Notes: a model not told the origin generated them from the letters alone. A stretch of DNA of 64,000 nt from Adenophora triphylla var. japonica (GCA_022495995.1 JAFEMH010004908.1:62001-126000); one strand, 5' to 3'; shown: positions 11,004 to 23,665, numbered from the stretch's first letter. Numbers and translations are program-made.

Positions 11004-12645
11004 CCAGGCCATTAGTTGTGATTTTAAAGCCACCAATAATGAAGCAGAGTAAGAAGCCTTAATCGTGGGCCTAACCATGGCTCTAGACATGAACATTAAA
11101 GCAATACTGGTATATAGTGATTCATTATTACTTGTAAATCATTTTAATCGGTTCCTATACAAAGCAAAAAATGCTAGATGACAGCTTATTTGGGCATTGC
11201 GAAAATTTTGGCAAGCAAATTTTAAATCTTCTCTTTTGAACAAATACCTCGAGAAGAGAATTCTCAAGCAGATGCATTGGCCAATCTTGGATCAGCTTTC
11301 AAGAGCTTATCTCAGACCAATATCCCAATAATACATGTTGACATCCCTGCTGTAGAAAGGTTAGAACTATTCTGCACGGATGACGATAACCCAGACAATC
11401 AAATGGAGATATCTTGGATGACGCCAATAATTAAATATCTTCAAGATGGCACTATCCCCGAAGAGGAAAAGAATACTAGAGCATTCAGGGTAAGGATTTC
11501 AAGATTCATATTAATAGATAATGTGCTGTTTAAGAAATCGTTTGCAGGTCCATACTTGAGATGTCTTGAAGCAGACAAGGCCAATGAAGTCCTAAGAGAA
11601 TTACATGAAGGATCACGTGGTAACCATTCTGGGGGCAGAAGCTTATATACAAAGGCTCTAAGAATGGGTTATTACTGGCCAACAATGCGACAAGATGCTG
11701 CCATCTTTGCCAAGAAATGTGATTCCTGTCAGAAGCATAGCGACATCTTGCATCAGCCCGCAGAATTGCTTCATCCAATCCTCTCTCTTTGGCCATTCAT
11801 GAGGTGGGGAATGGATATAGTGGGAAAATTACCTAGAGCTCCTGGAGGGAAAGTATTCTTGCTTGCAATGACTGATTATTTCTCTAAGTGGGTTGAGGCT
11901 GAATCCTACATGCAAGTTCGTGATAAAGAAGTTATATCCTTCATTAAGAAAAATATATTTAGTAGATTTGGCATACCCTTTGAAATAATATGTGACAACG
12001 GCTCTCAGTTCATTAGCATGAAGACACAGGATTTTCTTGCTAGGTGGGGAGTTAAGATGGTGACATCTTCACCTGTGCATCCTCAAGCTAATGGGCAGGC
12101 AGAATCAAGTAATAAAATAATCATCAATAACCTAAAGAAGAGGCTAGATCAAAAGAAAGGAAGATGGTCAGAAGAGCTTCCATTTATCCTTTGGGCAGAT
12201 AGAACCACACTAAAGAACGCGACAGGCCAAACCCCTTATTCCTTTGTATTTGGAGCAGAAGCAGTCATCCTGGCAGAAGTCGTCGTCCCCACTGCCAGAT
12301 TCAAGATGTTGACACCTGAGCAGAATGATGCCAACCTGAGTCATGATCTAGACACCATTGACGAGCTGAGGGACTTTGCCAAGATCAGAATGGCAGCATA
12401 TCAACAGAATATTGCTAGATCCTACAATAAAAATATTAGATTACGAAAATTCCAAGTTGGTGATCTTGTCCTCCGAAAGGTGTTTTAGAATACAAGAGAG
12501 CCCAATGCTGGAAAGGTGGCTCCCAAATGGGACGGGCCATATCTAGTAGATGCTGAAGCAGGCAAAGGCTCCTATTGATTGTCAACAGGAGCAAGGATTC
12601 CCAGAAGTTGGAATGCCATTCACCTCAAATCCTACTTTATGTAAG
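11004..12645 (+). pseudogene. pol: Element A: rest of aRNH and integrase
   Basis: The sequence resumes A's aRNH (VYSDSLLLVNH near 11113-11145, then IPREENSQADALANLGSAF near 11245-11300), with a stop near 11051 and a frameshift near 11176. From 11277 a 403-codon frame is open through the linker and integrase: zinc-binding His pair in HEGSRGNHSGG, CDSC, first Asp in [10 protein letters not shown], second Asp in ICDNGSQF, Glu in NGQAESSNK, and RKFQVGDLVLRK. A TAG at 12486-12488 and a TGA at 12576-12578 break the C-terminal domain, which ends SWNAIHLKSYFM with TAA at 12643-12645. The DDE residues are intact. Confidence 0.9.
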
Positions 12646-12870
12646 TTTCCGTGATTACTTTACCATGCATATAAAACCAAGGTACGATCCTTACCATTTT
12701 CTTTTCAAATAAAAGTATTTGTCTTCATTTTTTATTTTTGTTGAATGATTACTAACTTATGCATCGGAGGGGCGTTAGCTAAGCTAACGCCCACCCCTAA
12801 CATGTTTCTGTTTTGCAAGGAAACAAGAAGCATTTGAATAAAACTCATTGGTTAACTAAGATGTTAGTAT
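12646..12870. other. Element A post-integrase non-coding segment
   Basis: Short AT-rich stretch between integrase and the insertion point of C. It includes GGGGCGTTAGCTAAGCTAACGCCCA (12770-12794), a perfect inverted repeat GGGCGTTAGCT/AGCTAACGCCC with a central A. It could be a terminator-like or packaging hairpin, but no function is shown. Confidence 0.5.
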
Positions 12871-12875
12871 CCTTC
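12871..12875. other. Target-site duplication CCTTC, left of C
   Basis: CCTTC precedes the opening TGTAAGTG of C and is found again at 28584-28588 after its end. Confidence 0.88.
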
Positions 12876-14760
12876 TGTAAGTGCTCCAATTTGAGCTTGT
12901 TAGCATTTTCGTTAGAAAATTAACGAAAGTTATAACATTACTAACATTCCTAACATTCCTAACTTTTCTAACAAAGTAAGGGTAAAATGGGCATTGCCAT
13001 TTAAAGTTAAACCAAGAAAAGAATCTCAAAAAGCAAAAGAAATAAGAAAAATCCGAATTGGGCAAGTTGAAAAACATAAACTGCTGGATTTTTGAATTTT
13101 ATTCTTCCTGTCCAAAGCCTGAAGCTGTAATTAATGAACAGTGCACGCTGTCAATCATATCCGCGCGGACATGTTTGTCAATTTCAGAGGGCTATAAATT
13201 GAACCCTCCTCTCTCAGTTTACACAACACAATTTGATCACAAAGAACGAAACTCTGGCGAAATATAGAGAGAAAACAGTGGGAATCCATAGATTGCCACC
13301 ATTTTCTCTCCAATCTTTCCCAAATCTCACTCACTCACAAACACTTCAAATCACTCTCATACATACTCTCATACATACACCAATCCAAGCTCAAATCACC
13401 CTATAGGAGGAGGAATAGAGAGAAAACATAGAGGACTTCATTGTTATCTACTTGTTTTCTCTTTAACCAACTCAAATCATCAACCCTAAACACTTTCAAA
13501 CCCTAAACACATTCAAGCCTCAAACACTCATATATTCAAGCCAAAGCCTCAAAATACAAAGAAGATAGGTATAACCTCCCTCTTCTAACCCTAAATCTCT
13601 CATCCATGCATGCATCTTCAAACTACAAAATGTAGTTCATTCTTCTTCTTGTTTTAAGATCCAAGAAGATCACCATGGAAGTCCATCTCCATGGATGATC
13701 TTCTACAAGGATCAACATTTTCTTTAATGTGTTCTTACTTTCTTGCAAAAGAAAACTCATTTTCAAAACCCCCACAAACCATTTTCAAGCATCAAATCTC
13801 ATTTTCAAAGGATAAAAATCCCCTTCCCAAGCAAATGAAGTGCTTAGTCCTAATGTACCCCAAGGATGGTTTGGTATAGTTGATTCACCACTAAAATGTC
13901 AAGTGATCACTAACCAAAACCTAGGGAAATGGGTACAAGCATGGATGCAAAACCCCCCTTTAAAATCATATTTTCTTTCATGGGAAGTTGCTGTCCAGTA
14001 GCAATTTTCTCAGACCTCAGTCCATGGTCTAATTTTTTGGACATAGATAAACTTGGAATTTGGTGTTGACTACAAAATACTTTTTGTAGCCAACATCCAG
14101 ATCTTTCCATAAATATTTTTACTTTATTTTTTGTGTGAGTAAAACTCCTTTTTTCAAATTTTCTTTTAAAGGTCAGTTCATCAGTCTCTGGAAATCCAGA
14201 TTTCAGATCTGAGATTTCCAGAAGGTTTTGACCCCTCAAATCATCTCCAAAATTAAAAGTTCTTTTACAGAAACCTTTTTTAAGGTGTTTTGAACATTTT
14301 TCATTCCCGGACTTTTCCCAGATTCTGGAGTTTTCAAGCCCTAAAGTCCATTTCAAAGTCGAGGGTCAACTGCTTTTTTCATTTTGGCAGAAATGGTTTT
14401 CAACTTCCAAAAATCTTTTGAGTTACAAATCTCAACCCAAAAATCACCCAAAAAATCATGGGATCAGTTTAAAGCCTTAAAAAGAGTTCCCAATTTTTAC
14501 TTACCTCAGTTTCAACTTATTTTGGCCAAAACACACACACACACACACACACAAATGATTTTCAGCTTGGAAGACTCGTTTTACGAGGCATTCCGGGTGC
14601 ACACTAACGTCCTTCCCGGCGTGTAACATGACCTCCGAACCCAAATTTCTGATCTCGGGCATTTTTCAAAGTTTTGGCCCTCAAAATAAAAATGGCGTGG
14701 CGACTCCGTTTCGTTGATTTTTTCAAATAAAAATGGGAAAATTTTCGGATGCACATCATC
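12876..14760 (+). repeat. Element C 5' LTR (about 1.885 kb)
   Basis: Nearly identical to 26698-28583. It opens TGTAAGTGCTCC. It contains a promoter region (13160-13199), an (AC)n microsatellite at 14530-14552 that is one repeat unit longer in the other LTR, and a GTGGCGACTCCG string near 14697. The exact 3' end is uncertain by about three bases because the two LTRs differ at the last bases. Confidence 0.92.
13160..13199 (+). promoter_or_regulatory. Element C LTR core promoter: palindrome plus TATA box
   Basis: TCCGCGCGGA (13160-13169) is a perfect palindrome, followed 23 bp later by TATAAAT (13193-13199). E and D have the same arrangement in their LTRs, with 18 to 20 bp between. I see only one palindrome in C rather than a pair. 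Confidence 0.75.
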
Positions 14761-14764
14761 GGCG

Positions 14765-14780
14765 GGCGACTCCGCTGGGA
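14765..14780 (+). promoter_or_regulatory. Element C primer-binding site
   Basis: GGCGACTCCGCTGGGA lies just after the left LTR. It matches the site of D (TGGCGACTCTGCTGGGGA) and the tRNA-Arg type sites described for Ogre elements. The first T is replaced. Confidence 0.75.
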
Positions 14781-16205
14781 TATAATCTTTTCTAAAAAAT
14801 GATATTTGGTATATTGGTGGAAACCATTAAACTTCCCGTTATCGCCTCCTAACACGAGTCGGGATAAATTGTTGTCTAACAATCCCACGTACCCGTATCA
14901 TTATTTTCAAAAAAAAATGGAAAAGCTTTTGAGGGTCAAGCTTCCGTCTCAACATTTGAAAATCCTTTCGCTTTGTGTGTGTTGATTTTTGCACGCTTTC
15001 GTGTTTGTTTTTGGCCGCCTCGGAAAAGTCAAAATTTTGACTGTCGGAATAATGTCCCTAACTGTCGGAATTTTTGTGCTTATGTGCTTATGTGTTCATA
15101 AAATTTTCAAAAAAAAATTTCAAAAGAAAAATTCAAAAAAAAATCATGCATCATGCCTTTTTAAGACACATAAAAAATTTCTATTTTTCTCAGAAAAAGA
15201 AGATAGACTGCTTGCACACTACGCGCACGTGACCTTACACTGCACACTACGTCCCTAACCCGGGGAAATCCTTGTCGCGGTCCGTTTGGTCTTATTACGC
15301 CTCTCGGATGAGCACAGGACTACCCAAACATCCCATGGAGCCTCGTGTCGACCATGCACTTGTCCGTGACACACTTTGTCCGAGACCCGGTTGGTTTTTA
15401 GTGCAGTCTGTGTCATGCCCCGCCCGTGTATAGACCTTTCCTTTCAAGCCTTTGTCGGCATACCGACTCAATATCTTTCGGGTCCCTAATCGCCGAAGTC
15501 ATGCCGGCTTTCCGCCGCAGACTTTGACCAAGATATTGACCGCGCCTTGACTTCGGGCCTCGATCGGCACAAATTATACACTCGACTCCCAAAGATGACA
15601 CCGAGTCATCAAGGATTAACGGTTATTCCATGCCTGATTACGCTTAACCGACGACAAGTCAAGATCAACCGTGGACATTTATCGCCCAAATCATGCCGAC
15701 TTTTTGTCGAGCCCCTGACACGATCTTGACTTTGACGTCGCCTTTGTCCGTAATTTACATCGAATACTCGTCAAGACTCGATTACCCGCCGACTTCTAGG
15801 ATCGTTTCTTTTGGCCGGCTGGGACCCGCTGCCCTATAGGACCCTCGCCCGGGCCGTCCACCCCGGGAGGTCGAAATACAGTGGAATACGAGGGGCTTAT
15901 GTAGACGTAGTGACGGGGCCCACCGATCCAAGAATCGAGTAGTTCGCGAAAAGAAGAGCAATCTTTTTCCAACCGATTAGGTTAATAAAACATGTTTTAA
16001 GTAAACAAGAACAAATAACCGCATGTTGCATGAGCCCTAAGCCCAAACACCAACCTCGTTTCGCTTTCCCGAGTCCGAACCACACCCTCAGGCCTTCCAC
16101 AAGAAGCAAAGTTTGGATCGAGACCCCGGGTCATCGTTTGTTCAGCTACCATTCCGAAGTCGATACTTCATCGCTTCCTCCTTCGCTTCAGCTCAAAGTT
16201 TCGTA
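14781..16205 (+). other. Element C untranslated leader
   Basis: No credible ORF. The part near 15215-15415 is homologous to the minus strand of D at about 61330-61540; shared strings include TGCACACTAC, AACCCGGGG, GTCCGTTTGGTCTT and CGGTTGGTTTTTA. It marks C and D as the same lineage. A CATGCCG repeat (about 15500 and 15690) suggests small internal duplications. Confidence 0.7.
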
Positions 16206-18350
16206 ATGACCAACTCGTAGGAGAACGGTGGGGACGCAACTCCACACCCCGAAAATCCGCAAAATGCCGAACAGCTGGAATCGATGTTGGAACGTATAAG
16301 ACAAAAATCAAGAGGCTCAGATCGCCGCTATTGGAAAGTATCGTAACCCGTGGGTTAGCAATTGTTCACCACTCCTAATGGAACCTTTACTTTGATGCGA
16401 AGATTGGAGCTAATTACCCTCCCGGCATGCCAACTACCATCAAATGCCCCGTCCCTTTCGTGTGGAACTACTAATGGGCCAAGCATCCCCAAGCCTATCA
16501 CTCACCGCCTCTCGGCCCCATCGTATCGATCTTGGTCAATTTCCCGCACCTCCCTGCCACCTTTGGGTTTCAATCGCCTTGGAATGGGTCAGCTTCGCTA
16601 CTCCAAAACCTCGCTCCGGCCCGGCCATCAATCTGAATTGGTCAGCCAAGACATCTCAGCCCTTATCGCTCGATACTCCTCGACACCGATCTAGGTCAAC
16701 TCCGCCCCGTGCCTCTCAGTCTCACCACCAGGATTGAGCCGCTGGCTTTCGCCTCGCAGCCTTGGAAGGGGCCGCTTACTACTTCACAACATCACCGGTT
16801 CGGGTCATCACTTGGAAGGGGCCGCTTACTACTTCACCGCATCGGCCTGCTCGGTCACCATCTCTGAATGGGACAGCTTCGATTCTCGTGCTCCATGGTT
16901 CGTAGGGGGCCGCCTTGCTTCCTCCAATTCTCAAAGCACACCGGCCCCTATGATACCGCAAGATCACGTGGGCCACTGTGCTTTTATCACCACTTCATCG
17001 CTCTACCCCGCCCTCCTATTGGGAAGTCCGACAAGGTCAAATGCTACTCATCAAATTCTCCACCCCGCCGCTACGCAAGCCGCTCCCCGCTCATCAAGTA
17101 CAAAAGATACACATTTCCCTTGCAGCCATGTTCCTCAAAGGCGGTCAAGACACATTCAATCCTACTGCTACGATGCCTCAAACCTCATGTTTTCAGCAGC
17201 CTTCCTGGATCCGCACTCACCGCTCCCCGGTATCCACCCATTACGAGCCATATATCTTCATCTTCTAAGCAACTTCCGTGCCTTATGAGGAAGATTACTG
17301 GTCACGCTTTTAATGCTCGGGCATCGTCATTCCTCCCACCGTAGTACTTCCTACCGTGGTTTCGTTTGCTAATGCCAATCTTGTGGCGGGGTCATGCAAT
17401 CCTAATGTTCCTATTGACTCGTCCAATGGATTATTGGTAGAACCAATTAAGAAGGTACAAGAAAAGCCTAGCAACGAGAGTATCGACGATCGCTCGACTC
17501 GGGCCATCTCACCATATCAATCTTGTGTATCCGACACGAATGAAGTTTACAAAAGGTCGAATCTCGACGATTACATTGATGATTACATCAAAAGGGTTCG
17601 TGCACGGAAAAGACTACGAGTCCGAACATGTCTCGCCGCTATAAACCTTACCCTTCCAACACGGCTCCGACATCCGGTAAAGGAAAGAAGGCATTGTGTA
17701 CAATTGACGGCCCCCAAAAGCAACCAAGAAATGGTGGTCCTTTAAGGCAACGAGAACGTTTTGATGATCTCTGGGTCGCCCTACGGGCTTAATTTTCAAG
17801 GGCTTAGTAAGGGTAGGCCTTTTGGAGCCTCTCAAGGACTACCATCCAAGGAGCTCAAATGCACCTCTCGACATGAGTAAGCACTCGCGCCTTCCATGAT
17901 CATTATGGCCACACGACCGACAACTACATAGTCTTGAAGAGAGCGGTTCAAAGGTTAATCGAAACGGCAAGCTTGAGCGCCCCAATGGACCAAAACCGGC
18001 AAACCCTGCTCGTAATGGTGACCAAGTCAATGACCAAATCTCGAATCCCGAGGATTTGGGTGTTCCCTTAAGCAAAGTTTTAAATAGCTTGCTAGAGCAG
18101 GTCTCCTCGAACCCATGAGAAACTATCACCCCAAGGATCCCAAAATCCCTTTTGACACCACTAAGCATTGTGCTTTCCATCAGCATTCACGGTCATACGA
18201 CCGACAACCGTACAGCCTTTCGAGAAAGGCGATTCAGTGGATTAATTAAGAAGGGCAAACTCGAGCGCCTGAATCTCAACCCCGCCAATGATCATTTCCC
18301 AAACAACGCGAATGTAAACATGATTGAATTTTATGATTCAAACTCGTGAA
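16206..18350 (+). pseudogene. gag: Element C gag relic 1, degenerate, with a duplicated zinc-knuckle region
   Basis: Broken by many stops and shifts, but pieces follow the order of D gag. A start-like region lies at 16206, and an NGTFTL piece near 16374-16391 resembles D's DETFILIED. An SNGLLVEPIKKVQEK piece (17421-17465) resembles D's AWLIEQMKDMQGK. Two zinc-knuckle-like segments follow: HDHYGHTTDNYIVLK near 17897-17941 and KHCAFHQHSRSYDRQ near 18164-18210, then IKKGKLERLN, matching D's IKEGKLERPR. The knuckle region thus appears twice in tandem. The central FDGTECPKTH core is missing from this relic. Confidence 0.65.
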
Positions 18351-18769
18351 TTCAACCGTACTCGACAAGCCGTATGATTTAGTCGCAACAAATGTTGAGA
18401 ATGGATGGTTTGACCGCAACAAGCATGTGGCCATGGCAAAGCCGGATTTGGTGAAATGCTTTGAACTCTCGCCCTCCGATAAGTTCACGATCGACGCCAA
18501 GGTTAAATGGGATGATAATGATCTCGATGGCAGATTTGGCGAAGCGCAAGGATACAAGAAATCCGATGATTAGGAAGGAAGAGTTAGTCCTGGCTTTGGA
18601 AAACGCCCATAAGATTCATGAAGAACAGCTCGATTCCTCGCTCATCAGTGCTCTCCGCCGCCATGGAGTTCAGGTAATGCTAAGGCGAATGGTTCCACTG
18701 GTCATGGTCGAAGATGAGACTTCAGAAAATAGTGATTTCGGTCCCTTCATCCTATAACTCTCCATCCCA
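18351..18769 (+). other. Element C internal segment without recognised content
   Basis: Short open frames exist (for example 18346-18573), but I find no motif and no match to D or E. It may be captured or diverged sequence. Confidence 0.4.
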
Positions 18770-19625
18770 CGGCCAACACCTCCCTCCATCCACATATGAT
18801 CCCTTGCCAAGGACAATTCCTCTTCAGCCCTTTCCAACACCTCAGTGCCATTAGGGCTCCATCGCCCTCAGCTCCTCGTAACGAGTTGGGCTCCATCACA
18901 CCTGCTCCTCAATTTCAGCCAATACCGCCAGCTTTATGCTCCAGCTTCACATAATCAGCTTGAGCTATGTGGCTATGTTCAAGCCTCTACACCCACCTGA
19001 ATGCGATCATGAGTTGCTAAAAGAAAATCCGGATGCCACAAGTTTTCCGTTGTCGTCTACCGGACTTAGTGAATTCACCCGTCAGCTTCACCAGCCCGCG
19101 ACCGTGTTTCCCTCTGCTGATAAGAGTCTTGTTGCGAGTTCCAGTAACTCGAATGTTCCCGTTGATCCCCATGTGGCAATATTGATAGAGCAAGTGAAAC
19201 AAATGCAGGAGAAGCTTGATCTTATGATAAGTACTAGCACTCCTTTGACCCAAGATGTCGAACCAGGCAAAGAAATGATTCTGTCGCGCAAAATTCAAGT
19301 GCCCGGGCGAGAGAATCCGATAGGACAACCTCGCCCAGAGCACACTTGCTCTAATGCCAGCCTCCAAGCTTGAGAAAGGCCCGAAGACACAATCACCTAG
19401 TATCACCCCTTTCACTCAAAACAACCAGCGCATCGCTGAATCCTCCCAAACAGAGCCCAATACCCCTCAAGGTCCTCTCAGGTTCACTTCCTTCCATCAA
19501 TATGCTCAGTCGACAAAGTTCGTCCCCGTGACTTTTCCGACCCATTTCTTTGGACACCTTGTACTTGCTCCAGCTGCCCCGTGGCCTCAAATCCCTCCAC
19601 TCCCACCAGTATCATGGGCACGTAA
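18770..19625 (+). pseudogene. gag: Element C further gag fragment (Pro-rich and coiled region)
   Basis: Proline-rich sequence is followed by SSSNSNVPVDPHVAILIEQ and VKQMQEKLDLMIS (about 19137-19226), which match D gag at NPPQPTDPHMAWLIEQMKD. An open frame covers 18936-19373. Nothing like the capsid core follows before the AT-rich post-pol segment begins at about 19700, so the rest of gag and all of pol were deleted here. Confidence 0.65.
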
Positions 19626-20216
19626 CTGATCACTGCCTCGGTCTGCAGTAATGGAATCAGAAGTTAACAGAAAGATGGAAAGCTCAAGCGTCTTGGCAGT
19701 CCAACAACAAAGAGTAGCTAGACTAGGGGCTACCCATCCTTTAATATTAAAACAGTCTTTTAGTCAACCTTCGTAGGTTCTAGTACTTTCTTCGTTCAAT
19801 CAAGTCCTCCTTGGACATTGTAGTTAATCTTAAGTTTTCTATAAAAGAGTCTTTTTCTTTTCTCGCTAGACTTGAGACATTATTTGCACACCTACATTAC
19901 ATTTAATGAAATGGTTTTATTTTAAATGATCACTCGCATCGCTCAACAAATAATCTCTGGAAATGATTAAGATTTTAATTAATTGGTGCGAGAAAGTCAA
20001 CTAATGCCCTCCCTATACACTTTCCTCACCTCACAAAGGACTCCATCAAGCCATACACTTTCCAAAACATATCCCCATCATCACCTTGATCAAGGGACAA
20101 CAAAAGGTCACTCAGCATCGGGAGATCGACCCCATATCGAAAAAAACAGGGGCTTGCCTCCGCCCCCCATGCATCAAGAAAGTTCAAGTAGAAGCTTGCC
20201 TTCGTCCTCAAGTGCT
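19626..20216 (+). other. Element C post-pol junction, AT-rich
   Basis: No gene. From about 20050 it is homologous to the minus strand of D at about 55400-55200 (ACACTTTCCAAAA, CCCCATCATCACCTT, AAAGGTCACTCAGC, AGGGGCTT). This places the pol deletion of C between about 19625 and 20000. Confidence 0.65.
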
Positions 20217-20390
20217 CAAAAAAAAAAAAAAAAAACAAAAGTTTCAAAAAAAAACAAAAGCTTCAAAAAAAAAAAAAAAAAAACAAAAGCTTCAAAAAAA
20301 AAAAAACAAAAGCTTCAAAAAAACAAAAGCTAAAGCTTCAAAAAAAAAAAGCTTCAAAAAAAAAAAAAACAAAAGCTTCAAAAAAAAAAA
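20217..20390 (+). repeat. A-rich block with repeated CAAAAGCTTC
   Basis: Runs of 8 to 19 A are broken by eight CAAAAGCTTC or similar units. The same position in D (55190-55240, minus strand) holds a shorter A-rich block with AAAGCTTTC and GAGCTC. The Lys-rich ORFs across it are composition artefacts. Confidence 0.8.
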
Positions 20391-21639
20391 TGAGGCCAAG
20401 GACCTAGCACCGCCGATCAGAAGATTTGACATATGGGCAAAATTAAAGCCCGAAGAACGGAAGTTGTCGACAACAAGGGAGCAGTTAAAGCAACGGCAAA
20501 AACATATCATAAGCCCTTAAGCTGCATCCAAAATCTTTCTCCCCCGATGAAGGACGACGATCAAGAAGCAACGGAATCGCTCAAAATGACTTGTCAAGGA
20601 ATCACCTCAAGGCCCGCACCTTATCACCCAAACTTCCTATCCGAGCCTTTTCACCAAAAGTACCACAAATGTTCATACCCCTTTTCTAAAGCCAAACACG
20701 GTTCGGACCCGAACTACGGCGACCTGAGCTCCTCACAATGAGGGGAACGTGAGGCAACCGAGAAATGGTCCGGTCATAAATACATTCAAATCCCAAAATC
20801 CGGCCTCACCAATAGCCTCTCCTATACACGATCCCTCTTCACCATTCGCCAACTTCGACTCTTGGTATCGCTTGACTTTCTCCTCATGATTAATCAAAAT
20901 GTTTGTTCATATCGAGATTAGGGGTTGAATAACCCGAACATTAATAAAGGGTTTTAAGCAATTTTGTGATCATTTTGAATAAAACATACTTTCAGATGTC
21001 TCGACAAGTCTTCTTTTTCTACATTATAGGAAAAATAGAGCTAAACACTAATTTTACGTCGGCGGGGGCTTCCATACACTTTTACAAACCTTTCTAAACT
21101 TATGCTCTCTCAAAAGAGTCAAACCCAAAGCGAGTTCTTTTGTGCCTTCGTCAAATGAGGCCATCAAATAATACGAATCGGGGATTCATCCCCACTTTTC
21201 GAAAAAAATATATGCCCCTAAGGTATACATTCCTAAAATTGTCTTGCTTTTACATTTTCTTCCGGTTGACTAATTGAATAAAGAAAAATAATAAAGTAAA
21301 TATAGAAGGATGGGTTGCCTCTTTTGGCTACATGATAATTCAAGGACGTTGGTTCTTCACTTTGCTACAAGATGGGTTGGGTCTGTTCGGCATCGATCTA
21401 CGGTGCCTACCAAGGTTGAAGCCTCTCTAATTGTGTCGGATTCACGTCATGAGACCGAGGCTTTGCCAAGTCACTTCTTCCGAATCAAGACTTCGCAAAT
21501 ACATCTCTTCGGACCAAGGCTCCACCAAGCAAGATGAGATTTGATCGCCATGTTGGTCATGGGCTAGTCAAGTGCGGTTCTTTGATGTCCAAGGACGAGG
21601 ACGGAATTTTAACCAAGACCGAAATTCATCATATTCCTA
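20391..21639 (+). other. Element C internal non-coding region
   Basis: The first 250 bases match D (CAAGAAGCAACGGAA, GACTTGTCAAGGAATCA). The rest is AT-rich with no ORF I trust. In D and E the antisense genes would begin at this position on the other strand. I find no trace of them here. Confidence 0.55.
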
Positions 21640-23665
21640 TGACTAATATTGGAACCCGAGTCCATAAAACTCCTTGTGCCAATCGGAATGAGGTTTCGAT
21701 GTTCGTCCTTGGAAGATGTCGGGAATTTTGGTTTGACGATTGCCCTCAACCCCGATGGAACTTTCACGGTAGAAGAGGAAAAGGATCCCCATCCCTATCT
21801 TGGCCAGACAGGACTACCACCACCTTCCTCACACTCTTCTCAACTCGCGAATCGGCCATCCTTTCGGCCTCGGTTTGATATACATTCACGATTCGATGCA
21901 GGACGGTCGTTTGGGGAAACAAATTGACTTGATCCGATTTGGGCCAGTATGGTATGCCTCAAAGCGATCGGGGTCGGCTCGGTATGTCACGACGAGTTTG
22001 GTATGCCTCGGCGGTTCGGTCAAGAATCGGTCAGGAGCTTCTCGGTTACATCGAGTTTGAAATGCTCTTGGCCAGCAGCCCGGTTCAAGATATCCAATCC
22101 CCGACACCGCACAAGCCTCACAAGATCCCTTCATGACCGTCTCAACGGACGGCAAACCCCAAATACGGACTCTTTGGACCCATGCGGTCTAACGTGACCG
22201 ATCGGTTCACGGCTCCTCGGCGGGGCAAAATCGGTACGAAATGTCTTCTCATGGTTGGGGTTACCTCGGAATACCACGGCAAATTGGAATCCCACCTCGG
22301 TTTGGAACCAATCTATCGGGGCCTTCGCGGCAACGGTTTGGAATGCTTCCACGGTGCGGTCCGGGCAACGGTCGGAAGCCCTTCCTCGGAATGACGCTAG
22401 CTCGGCCGCTCCTCACACGGCTTTCACAAATCCATTCCTCACTCGAGCTTCGATGGGTTACCAAGCCTCCATCCCGGTTCATCGAGAATCACCGGGACCG
22501 CAGCACCCCACGGTCATGCACCTTCGACTATGCAATTCAACAATCGGGGACACGGCCCGCACTTAAGCCTACTTATGGGCCTCACTCCAGGAAATCCGAG
22601 TTACCCGGCTACATCAAGATCGCCTTCGCCCTCTTTGCCGGTTGAAAATCAACAACAAGCCGCGAGGTTCTATCCCTTTGCCCGGGGTCCTACTCAAGCT
22701 CCCGGGGTGATTCGGGCCAAGGACAGATTTCACCTATGTCCCCGGATCGGCTGTTCCCTCCACTGTCTCGCCGCCGGTGGTAGCTCCTCTCTCTAGCTCG
22801 ATCGCTGGTTTGAATGCCATGGTTCCACCACAGAGACCCTCATTTGGCTTGGTTCGTGGAACGACACAAGGAAATGAAAGCACGCATTGCCGAATTGATG
22901 CTAAGAAGTCTGCTTTCCGACCAACGAACCCGGACTCCTTTGTTCCCCACAAATTCGTGATGCCTAATTTGGATCTCTTTGATGGCACCGCATGCCCGAA
23001 AACCCATCTCGGACACGTATACCTTGGCAATGAAGGTCAAAAGGGGCGCCAATCAGCGGTTAGGCGACTATTTCGGTCTCTCTTTGAAGTCCAAAGATCT
23101 AAAATTGTTCTTCCGCTTAAAATCCGAGGCCGGGGCTACATGGGACCAGATTACTAGCTAACTTGGAGTGGGAAGCAAATAGATTTGACTGCAGACAACA
23201 ATGCAGTCATTCCGACGAGAACATCGGGGACTTTTACAAGCAAGATGGCAACTCCTCCTTTTGAAGAGGAACAACTAGACACCTTTCGAGTCACGCCCGA
23301 AACCACATCCGAGGGTCTCACTTAGCAATTTCCCCTATCCGGATCTACGGGCAATGATCAATTCCGGGCTAAATTTGAGAGGGCTTACAATCGCTAGCCG
23401 AGTTGTCGCACCCGCTATGGATACCGGGCCCTTCCACCTCCAACACGACTCCCGAAAAGGCGCATGAGAACTGATCGAAAAGGGGACCCCAAGGACCCAA
23501 TACGATCCAACAATCCATTCCCTAAAAAAAGTAGGGTGAATATGATTGAAGCCACGAACAAGCCAAGTGCCACTATGGCTAACGGTTCCAATATGGAAGA
23601 CACTCTTCGAAGAGAGGATTCTAGTTTCATAGTCGGTATCAAAGATGGGTTTCTCCCTTCATGAC
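21640..23665 (+). pseudogene. gag: Element C gag relic 2, lying downstream of the post-pol segment
   Basis: This second gag series is out of place. It begins with LTIALNPDGTFTVEEEKD near 21728-21783, comparable to the NGTFTL piece of relic 1. Pro/Ser-rich sequence and a pair of pieces near 22850-23010 follow; the second, MPNLDLFDGTACPKTHLGH (about 22960-23017), is the clear equivalent of D's FDGTECPKTHIDTY core. It closes with SNNPFPKKSRVNMIEA (about 23509-23556), matching D's NPFPQNDRVNTIAF. Relic 1 lacks the capsid core and this relic has it. Frames are broken throughout. Confidence 0.7.

Noticed and set aside
14530..14552. (AC)n tract as a regulatory Z-DNA element
   Set aside because: It is a simple microsatellite inside the C LTR, differing by one unit between LTRs. 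There is no other support.
20086..20520. Lys-rich ORFs (KKKKQK) as a nuclear protein
   Set aside because: They read through poly(A) runs with CAAAAGCTTC interruptions. All three frames give similar low-complexity peptides.
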